64,000 nt of DNA from Palaemon carinicauda (lineage: Eukaryota; Arthropoda; Malacostraca; Decapoda; Palaemonidae). Of the stretch, positions 25,301-36,100 are shown piece after piece. The translations under genes and the position numbers were made by a program. The number at the start of each line of letters is the position of its first letter. Positions within the stretch are counted from its first letter, which is position 1. The notes under the pieces are model-generated. The model did no database searches, was not told where the DNA came from, and saw only the letters and a list, made by a program, of their open reading frames with translations. Location: assembly GCF_036898095.1 (NCBI RefSeq), contig NC_090751.1:89389883-89453882 (forward strand), read 5' to 3'.

Positions 25301-28300
25301 CAACATAGGCACCCGTAGAGTTAGAGTCCCAAGTAACTCACTGTTCTATGCAGAGTTAGGTGCAGGTTTCATCACACTACCTGCGGCTACCACAAAATGT
25401 TTGACTTCGAGCACTTGTTTCGCATAATGTTTGAAGAAAACGCGCGAAGATTTCCAGCCTGTGAAGCTCTTACGGCTTTCGAAATCCATACTCTGAAAGA
25501 AATTCAGAGACGATGCAACTTTTCTAGGATCGTGACCGGCGGGTGTACTGTCAGGATCCGCTCTGCGAATGAAGTAGGTGATTTTCGCTCTTAGTTGTTT
25601 CAGTGACAGGTCGCTGCCCGATGTTTCTCCTTTGAAGAGTTGGCCTCCACCAAAGTCCGAAGTTCTGCGAAGATAGACCTTGAGGCTCTCTACTGGACAT
25701 AGAGAGGCATCTTCTTTCAGGGGGCATATTCTCCAAGGGCCCCATCTTTTGGTGGGTAATTCGTTTTTTGCGAGAAACGTCGGATCCGGGAAGAGGGTAA
25801 GGTCTCCTGAGTCAGTAAACAGGATATGACCCTCTTCTCTTGATAATGCCACTATTTCGCTGACTCGGGCTCCTGAGGCAAGAGCAAAAAGAAATATAAC
25901 TTTTTGAGTCAGATCCTTGAGAGGGCATGAATCATTGTCTAAGTTGGAGGCAAAATGGAGCACATTGTCCAGAGACCAGGAGATCGGTTTTGGTGGGGGT
26001 GCTGGGCGTAGACGAGCGCATGCTTTCGGCAGTTTATTGAAGATGTCGTTGGACAGATCAATCTGGAAGGCATACATCAGTGGTCTAGTCAAGGCCGATT
26101 TGCAAGTAGAAATCGTGTTGGCTGCCAAGCCCTGTCCATGAAGGTGAATAAAGAAGGACATGCAAAAATCAATGGTGATTTCCGTAGGATTTTTTGCCTT
26201 GACGAATGAGACCCATTTTCTCCAGGATGATTCGTATTGCCATCTTGTGGATTCGGTCTTGTATTCCTCGAGGAAGTCTAGACTTTTCTTCGAGATCCCA
26301 AACCTTTTCTTCGCGGCTATGGAGAGAAAATCATGAGATGAAGGTCCTTGATTTTTGATGATGAAGAAAAGACAGTCGACTTCTGTACTTGCTGGGAGAG
26401 AACTGGGCCCGGGAGAGGGATCAGCGAGCGTGGGCTGCAGCTCCAGGACCAGGGGGTACCAATTGCTCCGGGGCCACTTGGGAGCCACTAGGGCCGCTGT
26501 CCCTTTGAAGGTTCTCAGCTTGGAGAGGACTTTCAGCAGAAGGTTGGTGGGAGGGAACAGGTAGATCTTGGACCATCTGTTCCAGTCCAGGGACATGGCA
26601 TCCACTGCCTCTGCCTTGGGGTCCTCGTACAGGGCCACATATCGAGAAAGTTGATTGTTGTCGCTCGTTGCGAAGAGATCGATCTGAAGTTCTGGGACTT
26701 GGTGAGAGATGAAGGAGAATGATCTTGCGTCTAGAGACCATTCCGACTCTATCGGGCTTGTCCGGGATAGAGCGTCCGCTGTCACGTTGCGGAATCCTTG
26801 TAGGTGAACTGCAGACAGGTGCCACTTCTTCTTCTCTGCCAGACGGAAGATTGTCAGAAGCACCTGATTTATCTGGGGCGATCTTGAGCCTTGGCGATTG
26901 AGACATCGAACTACCACCGAGTTGTCTAGGGTTAGACGAATATGGATCGAGGGAGGCGGGGAGAGTTTCTTCAGTGTTAGAAGGACCGCCATGGCCTCCA
27001 AGATGTTGATGTGAAACGTCTTGAATAGGGGAGACCATGTGCCTTGAGCCTGTTTTTGGTGGGAGTGACCTCCCCAACCCTCCAGCGAAGCGTCCGTGTG
27101 GATGTTGAGTGATGGAGGTAGGTGTTGAAGAGGGATGGACCTTTTCAGGGCCGTTGCTTCCGACCACGGCTTGAGGAGAAGCCGAAGTCTGTTTGGGAGC
27201 CGTCTCTTGAGGTCTCTTCGAGCGATGGATGCAGAACGTCTCCAGACTCCCGCGGCATCCTTTAGCTGTGCCCGAAGCACTGGGTTTGTCACTGAGGCGA
27301 ACTGTAGAGAGCCTAGAACTCGTTCCTGCTGACGTCTTGAGATCCGTTTGGATTTCAGCAGTCGCTTGACAGACCCTGCTATTTCCTTCCTTTTCTTCTG
27401 GGGAATGGAAAGGCGGTGTGACTGAAGGTTCCACTGGATTCCTAACCATTGGAACTTCTGAGCTGGAGAGAGGCGAGATTTCTTCGCGTTTATCTTGAAT
27501 CCCAGGTGTTCTAGGAACTGGGTGACTTTGCTGCAGGATCTTAAACAATCCTCGGGCGATGGAGCCCAGACTAGCCAGTCGTCGAGGTAGGCCATCACCT
27601 GGACGTCTTGGAGGCGGAGCTGTTGTACTATGGCGTCCGCCAGCTTTGTGAAGATCTGAGGGGCCACGTTGAGGCCGAAGGGCATGGCCCTGAAGGCGTA
27701 GCTCTTCCTTTGGAGTCGAAATCCTAGGTAGGAGGAAGCGTGGTGGTTCATTGGAACGTGCCAGTAGGCATCCGCCAGGTCTATGGAGACCGTGTAAGAA
27801 CCTCGAGGCAGAAGGGTCCTTATCTGTTGAAGAGTCAGCATCTTGAACTTGTTGTTCGCTATGAACTTGTTGAGGGGGGATAAGTCGAGAATGACTCTTG
27901 TCGGAGTCCTTCTTGGGGACGCAAAACAGTCTCCCTTGGAACCTGGTTGACTTTACCCTCCTTATCACCTTCTTGTTCAAGAGATCTAGGACATATTCTT
28001 CCAGAAGGGGGGTTGATTGTTGGAAGAATTGCTGGAAGGTTGGGGGTGGTTGAGTCCAACTCCAGCCTAGACCCTTCTTGACGATGCTGTGTGCCCAGGA
28101 ATCGAAGGTTCAACGATCCTGGAATTGGCGGAGTCTTCCTCCCACCGGAAGCACTTCATTGCTTCTGGTGTCCCGAGGGTTTACTGCCTCGGCCGCTAGC
28201 TCCCCTTCCTCCTCTGCCTCTGGAGGGACGGCGAGATGCGTCTCTGCCTGCACCTCTGCTTGAGCCTCTACCTTTGGGACGAAAGGTAGTCGTCTGTTGC

Positions 28301-31300
28301 TCAAAGGCAGGGGTGAAAACCGGTGACTGGGACAAAACCGGTTGGGTGACCAGTTGAAAGGTCTGCTGTGGCTGAGCAGCCACTTGGGGAGTAGCGGGTC
28401 CCGGAAACTGCCGTCTCTGTTGACGTTGCTGGGGTTTTGGCTTGGAGGATTTCCTCTTAGGTTGAGGGCCATCATCCTGAGAGGATTTCCTCTTCTTCGA
28501 CATGCCCCACTTGTTGAGAAGGTTCCTGTTCTCAGTGGCGGCCTTGTCGGTGATCTCTTTCACAAGATCAGAGGGAAAGAGGAGTTTACCCCAGATGTTG
28601 GAGGAAATCAGCCTCCGGGGTTCGTGTCTCACTGTGGCACTTGAGAACACGAATTCACGACAGGCTCTCCGAGCCTTCATGAAGCTGTACAGGTCCTTAA
28701 CCAGAGTCGCCATATGCGATTTAGCGAGCACCATGTAGTGGTCGGGGACTCTAGTGTCACCAGCCATGACGTCAAGCTGTACTTGGAGGGACATGGATGC
28801 GGCGAGCCTTTCCTTCGTGTCTTGTTCCCGACGAAGGAGATGGTCATTAAGTTTCGGGAGGTCTTCATTAAACTGACGTCCAGCAACGTCAGGATCTAGT
28901 TTTCCCACCACGAAGGTATGCTGGATATCCTTCCAGTGTCGAACATCGGGGGGAGTCACCAGGGAGAAGGGTCTGCACTCCTCCAGTGCAGGGCAAGGCT
29001 TCCCTTCTTCCACTGCCTTGTGAACCGCAGCGAAGGCCTTTTCCATAAAGGGGAGGATCGCATCATCAGGTGCGACGTAGGTAGGGTGCTTCTTGCTCAG
29101 TGCCGGAAGCTTTGAGCAGGTAAAGCCCCTACTTTTAAAAGCGTTGGCCAACATAGCCTGGGCCTTCGGGAGATCGAACACTATCACCTCCTTAGGTTCG
29201 GTCTCTTCTTTAGAGGCAGGTTCAGATCGAAGCCGGACGTAACAGTCCGGATAAGCCTCAAAACTCGGGAAGAACTCCACTTCTTCCAGGGCGGCAACCG
29301 AGCCGACCTTCTCGCTGATGAAGATCCTGCCCGTTGAAATGGGCATATGCTCGGCATACCTCCAGGGGTTGGCGTGCGAGCATGCCGGGAGGTCCTTAAC
29401 CGAAATCCTTTTCGGCTCCTTGGAACTTCCCATGGACCTGATGTACTCGTGTGTCACTTGGAGTTTCTTGTCCATAAGCGCTTCAAGCATACGGAACATC
29501 TCCTGGGCGGTTGGGATGGGATCCGGGGTGGCGGAGGTAGACGGGAGAGATACTTCCGTCGGTGTAGGAGTTGGGGCGGTGGTGGAAGGCGGAGCAACCT
29601 CCTGCTCCGACTCGGTGTATTCCACCTGGTCCTCTTCATAGTCCAACTCTTGGGCCATGAGGTTCCTCTCCGTTGCCTCCGAAATCTCCGACATGCGCTC
29701 CGCGTTGTCGGTATCCAGGTGACACTCGTGCATGGACTGGGCCATGACAACATCGGGTTCCACCGTGATCTGGACGGTGGGGATCTTATCCTTGGGGACC
29801 ACAGAGTCTGGGGATGCCTTTGGGAACAGTAAGGCCCTCAAGTCTTCAGTGGCCAGGTACGGTCCAGTGGCGTTCTTCTGGAAGCCACGCACCCATCTGC
29901 GTAGCTTCTCTCGAGAAGCGTCCCTAACCTCCGCTGAAGGAGGGTTATTGAATGCGTCGACCAGGCGTTCCTGGCAGACCGTACAGTTCTGCGGGTCCCA
30001 GAACTTCAGATCTCCTTTCTTGTTGGCACAAGGGGCGTGGGTCCTACACGCCGTGTGCCCATAAAAGTGCGGGTGCTTCACTGCACAGAAGCCGTGGTCG
30101 CACTTCAGTTGCTCCTCCTGTAAGAGAAAGAGAACATGAGTATGGGGGAGTCATAAGGATGACTTCTATTCTAAAGTTAAATATTAATTGATTAATCTTT
30201 AACTTAATATTAAGTGTGATGATCAGAGAATGGGCGGAAAAGAAGGAGATAGATACATACTCTGTGTAACCCGCCCGGCTGGTTACCGTGACCTTATCCA
30301 TAGACAATTTGTTGTGACTGAAAGCACAGGACAGAATTCGACATGGAATGCCCGGAAGGCAGTGGGAATTCTATTGGGAATTGTCAAGGATATAAAACTA
30401 GGACTGAGGCTACTCAGACCCTAGAACTGGGAACGTAGAAGATCCCATAGGGTAACGGTTTCCGGCAACCAGCCGTGCTAAGATACACACAGCATGCTGG
30501 AAATCTGTGATATGCAAGAAGACAGCATGGTTACTAATAGAACGGTAAGATAATACCTATCCATTTACGTAATCAAACCATCTAGTTGCGATGTAGGGCT
30601 ATCAACATGAGATGATAGCTAGTAGAAGGGGTGCAAGTCGCCTCGACGCCTCCGGAAGGCTCCGGCAGACGGACGGCACGCCGGAGGCCGCTCCAGCAGA
30701 GTTTCTGGCATTAGGGAAGACAAATATAAAAGTCAGGAGTAATACCATGGTGGCGGCCGCCGGCACAGCGGCGGCACGCCGGCGGGGAGCGGCAGCTCCG
30801 GCAGCCGAAGGTTGCCGACTTGGTGACAGGAACAAGGATGGTTATAGCAGAACCGGACTGCCGGCAGTGGATGCCGGCACTTCAGGGGCCGGGCCGGTGG
30901 ACGGACGACCGAAGCTATGAGGTAAGAGGGAAGGCCATCGGCTGGAAGCCGGTGGGAGGCGGCAGTCCCCCGGCACACGGAGGACTGGCGGCCCAGAGGG
31001 CAAGGGATAAGTCACCAAGGTAGGAGGTGGGTATCACCGACAGGGGAGGCGGCAAGGGACCGGCACCGGGATAGTGAAAGAGACAGAGGGAGGGATGTAG
31101 GGGCACGGCTACGGACCCCAAGACATCCCACCTGAGTGGGTGTACCCATGATAGAGGCTAGCCCTATCAACCAGAAGCAGGGGCCGCAGAGGACCGGGAG
31201 CCAAGGTAGCCCAAGGGAGGGCTAGGGAACACCCAAGAGGGGGGGAGAACCCCTGCAGACAGAACGCATCCAGTGGCTAACCCCATAGGACACTATTCAG

Positions 31301-32957
31301 GGTATATGTACCAGAGCGGACTGCACACAGGAGCTCAAGGTAGCCCTATCACTCCACCCTAAGGAGGAGTTGTAGGACAGGGGACAGATGGGTATAGACT
31401 AACCTAAGTATAGGCTAGGCCATACAAGAGATAGGTGGGGAGGGGAGAAGAGAAGGGTCTTCTGTGGAGGAGACTCTGTACCAAAGCGGCCACCAAGGAA
31501 GGGAGGACACTCCCTAGCCTAAGGTAAGGCAGCCTGTCTGAAAACGGTGCATGGGTATCGTTTCAGCAAAGTACAGAGCTAACTCTCCCAAAACCTAACC
31601 TAGAGCAGGGATGTTACACCCTGAACTAGGAAGGATGGAAGACGTATCACTATTGCAGGAAAGGTCGGAGACCTAGCCCCAGCAATAGAGGACGGACTAG
31701 CCGTTCCTCATTCTCGGACGCAACCCTAAGGGGGGATCATTCCCTTAGGGGGGACAGAGAAGCGATATATACTCTGATAAGAGCTTGATCCCCTTACGTG
31801 GTAGGGGGAGCAAGGCTACACAGAGGGGATGCCCTAAGGCAGGGGATGAAGGAAGCATATAGGGGTCCTACTTGTAGGTTAGGTTAGAAAGGCACACTAT
31901 CTAACCTGTCCCTTATATGGTCCCTGAAGGCAAAAACACTTGCATCACAGTCAATAGTATTGTAAAATAATGCCACTATCTTCATAATTAAACCTAGGAT
32001 CACTGAAATATATCATGCATGAACACTGATGTTAGGCGCTCTGGCCTAGGGGCTAGACTAGCCAACTGGTATGGGGTCAAATGATGACCGATAACAAGGC
32101 GTCAAAACACGATATATAAAGTTCCTAGCTATGAAGACTAAATAACTAATAGTATCGATTAGTTAATGAGGCCGGAAAACGCTGTTGAGGCTATCTAAAT
32201 AAGGCATGCAAAACAACAGCGACGCCATAAAATGGCGGGTCCGGTCGAGGCACAGCTCTGCCACAAAACATCAAATATCTCGAAAAGTAAAAGTTACTTT
32301 ACGGTCAGAGCTTATTTAAACAATACTGGAACCTTGTACTCAACTTTCCAGAAGAAGGCGAGGCCGAGGGTAGAGACATGGCTAAGATGCAAGTCGATAA
32401 AGTACGCACAGGGAAAAGTCCGACTAGTAAGGCAAGCTACTAAACGAAGGAAGAGGACGGACGTGACGTCATGTAGCAATGGCGCCCGTTTGTTTACGTC
32501 TCGAGTACCAAAAGTAGCCATGAACGAGATTAGCTGTGGAACGGCTCCCCAGCTATTCTCCGCCCCTACACATCGAAGTGTTAACTCTGTTTGGGGTGTA
32601 GATAGCTACAGTATGTGGCGCGTTAATACATGCGTCCCCTGTTGATATACGATGTCTTAAAGGGAAACCTTTAGGATACTCGCTCCAGAAGTTAGAATTC
32701 TGTGATAACCTGTGGTTAAATTCTCTGGGAATATTTAGTAGTTATATACCCAAGGAAGCTACCAAAAAGGAACCTTCCATCAGGACGCCATGGCTTGAGC
32801 CCAAAAATCTATTTTTGGGTGAGATAGCCATGACGTCCTGATGGAAGGTTCCTTCAGTAGCTTCCTAAGGGTATACAGTGAACCCTCGCTACTTCGCGGT
32901 TCGACCATCGCGGATTCACCACTTCGCGGATTTTTTCCATAACCCATATATATACAG

Positions 32958-33024
<67 letters not shown>

Positions 33025-33071
33025 CATGTATTTATGTATATATGTAGGTATGTATATGTGTATACATATAA

Positions 33072-33157
<86 letters not shown>

Positions 33158-36100
33158 AAAGTAGGAAGATGTGATGTAGTTCTAAGGGAAAAGTATGGGA
33201 AATATGTCTGGGTAATAAGCAAAGCTCTACCTCCAGTTTGTTTCTACATTATGATCAGAGATAAATGTAAACAAAACATTGGTTGTCATTTTTTATCGTG
33301 CTTTTTAGCATGTTTAGGAAATGCATGATATAAAATCACCTTTAATATTTGTGCCTGTTTTAGTTTAGGGTACTGTAGTACATGCATTAAGTGTTCTGTA
33401 CATTAAAGGGTAGTTTGTTAACAGTACTACGTACAAGGGAAGGTTTTAAAAGTCTGAATATACATGTTGAATAAATAGGTAAATATGGTGTCACTACTTC
33501 GCGGATTTTCACCTATCGCGGCCGCGACTGGAACCTATCTACCGCGATAAACGAGGGTTCACTGTATATGACTACAGTAGATATTCCCAGAGAATTGAAC
33601 TAAAGGTTTCACAGAATTCTAACTTCTGGCGCAATATATACCCAAGGAAGCTACCAAAAAGGAACCTTCCATCAGGACGCCATGGCTTGAGCCCAAAAAT
33701 CTATTTTTGGGTGAGATAGCCATGACGTCCTGATGAAAGGTTACTTCAGTAGCTTCCTAAGGGTATATATGACTACAGTAGATATTCCCAGAGAATTGAA
33801 CTAAAGGTTTCACAGAATTCTAACTTCTGGCGCAAGTACCCATAAGGTTTCCCTTTAGGATATCGTATACTGTAATAACGGGACGTATGCTTGACACGCC
33901 ACATAGCTATCTGCACCCCACATAGCGTTTACGCTTCGAGGGGGAAATGTGGCAAGTATGGGAGGAGCCGTTACAAAAATCTCCTCCTTCGTTACTGTAA
34001 CGGTACTCAGCAACATCACATCTGGCCACCATGTTGGATTGATGCCGCCAGAGCGCGCTTTCCTCATTCCTTTTCATGTAGCGTATATGACTAGGTGCTT
34101 TTCCCCAGTTTTTGCTAATTGATCCATAATATCGCAAACTTCTGCCTTGCTTTCTTCTGGAAAGTTGAGTACCATATTCTTGTATTGTATAAATGAGCTC
34201 TAGCCGTAAAGTAACGTCTTTTTATCTTAAAATACCGTGTATTATGGCGGAGCTGTGCCTTGACCGGAGGCGTCATCCATTACGCTGTTGTTCGCCTCGC
34301 ATGCTTTATTTAGTCAGACTGAACAACCTTCCCGGTCTTTTAATTAATTATCAATATTAGTTATTTAGTCTTCATTGCTAGGAATTAGTTATATTATGCG
34401 GATTGTATTCATTCCGAAAATGGATACTATCGGTATAATATAACTAATTCCTAGCAATGAAGACTAAATAACTAATGCTGATAATTAGTTATAAGACCGG
34501 GTAAGGTTTTTCTGGCTAACTAAATAAAGCATGCGAGGCGAACAACAGCGTCATGGATGACGCCTCCGGTCAAGGCACAGCTCCGCCACAAAACACAGTA
34601 TTATAAGATAAAAAGGAGTTACTTTATGGCTAGAGCTCATTTATACAATACAAGAATATGGTACTCAACTTTCCAGAAGAAGGCAAGGCTGAAGATTGCG
34701 ACATAATGGATCACTTAGCGAAAAACTGGGAAAAGCACCTTGTCATAAACGCTATGTGAGAAGGAATGAGGATGGCGCGCATTGGTGACGTCAACCCAGA
34801 TGGCGGCCAACATGGCGACCGGATGTTGACGTCGCCGAGTACCGTAACAGTAATGGAGGAGGAGAACCTTGTAACGGCTCCTCCCATAACTTGCCACACT
34901 TCCCCCTCAAAGCGTAAACGCTATGTGGGGTGCAGATAGCTATGTGGAGTGTCAAGCATATGTCCCCTGTTCTTATATGATATCCTAAAGGGAAACCTTA
35001 TGGGTACTCGCGCCAGAAGTTAGAATTCTGTGAAACCTTTAGTTTAATTCTCTGGGAATATCTACTGTAGTCATATATACCCTTAGGAAGCTACTGAAGT
35101 AACCTTTCATCAGGACGACATGGCTTGAGCCCAAAAAGATACAGTATAATCTTATTTGTTTGTTTTCAATGGTGATTTTGTATCATAAGTAAGATAGTTT
35201 TGTTCCCAGGAGCCTCGAATCAGAAAAGCTAAGGAAGCATATAAAAAATAAAACTTCAGAGATTTCTGTGCAGACTTCTTGTAGAATCATTTTATGTAGG
35301 TAGTAGGTTGGCTAGGGCACCAGCCACCCCTTGAGATATTACCTCTAGAGAGTTATTGGGTCCTTTGACTGGCCAGACAGTACTACATTGGATCCCTCTC
35401 TCTGGTTATGGCTCAATTTTCTTTGCCTACATATACACTGAATAGTCTCACCTATTCTTTTCACTCTCCTCTGTCCTCATACACCTGACAACACTGATAT
35501 TACCAAACAGCTCTTCTTTGCTCAAGGAGTTAACTACTGCACTGTAATTGTTCAGTGGCTACTTTCCTCTTGGTAAGGGTAGAAGAGACTCTTTAGCTAA
35601 AGTAAGCAGCTCTTGTAGGAGAAGGACACTCCAAAATCAAACCATTGTTCTCTAGTCTTGGGTAGTGTCATAGCCTCTGTACCATGGCCTTCCACTGTCT
35701 TTGATTAGAGTTCTCTTGCTTGATGGTACACTCGTGCATGCTGTTCTATCTTATTTCTCTTTCCCTTGTTTGTTTTGGACATGGGAGATGTAGTTTGGTG
35801 TTGTTGCTGTTCTTAAAAATTTCTACTTTGGTTGTTTGTTGTTTATCTTGTAGTTTATTTATTTCCTTATTTCCTTTCCTCACTGGGCTATTTTTCCCTG
35901 TTGGAGCCCTTGGGTGTATAGCATCTTGTTTTTCCAACTAGGGTTATAGCTTGACTTGTGATAATAATAATGAGGAGGAAACTGAGGAAGTAATGATTAC
36001 GAGTTAGGAAACGTACATTTACTGTATATTATTAAAAGTTCAAGGAGAATTATATAACTAATGATGTCTTCATTAAAGGTCTTCATATTAATCAATTATT

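Larger units (their letters stand above)
23966..32805 (-). mobile_element. DIRS1-like retrotransposon copy 3
   Basis: This copy is complete in structure and about 8.8 kb long. It has 3'-side terminal repeat (about 23998-24450), ICR, recombinase fused to RT/RNase H, Gag, leader and 5'-side terminal repeat (about 32455-32805). Its terminal repeats (GGAGCGAGTATCC, TTAACACTTCGATGTGTAG) differ clearly from those of copies 1, 2 and 4, so it belongs to another subfamily. Gag is intact over its visible length and the recombinase active site is complete. RT carries a nonsense codon and a 5-bp deletion. Confidence 0.9.
32806..35137. mobile_element. DIRS copy 4: gene-less palindromic derivative
   Basis: It has no coding sequence. 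After a tandem duplication of the outer end (about 32744-32875 plus 33565-33633, repeated at about 33634-33836), the rest is a long inverted repeat. The left arm is about 33700-34397, the right arm about 34436-35137, with a short spacer. Both arms correspond to the 5' end of a DIRS copy (compare 23290-23960), reaching well beyond the terminal repeat into the leader start (GCATGCGAGGCGA, AAGAATATGGTACTCAACTT). It ends at CTTGAGCCCAAAAA (35137), the right edge of the array. Confidence 0.8.

Noticed and set aside
2875..35137. CRISPR-like array, from the repeated CATCAGGACG-CATGGC motif
   Set aside because: The motif occurs at the ends and ICRs of retrotransposon copies kilobases apart in eukaryotic DNA, not as regular short repeats and spacers.
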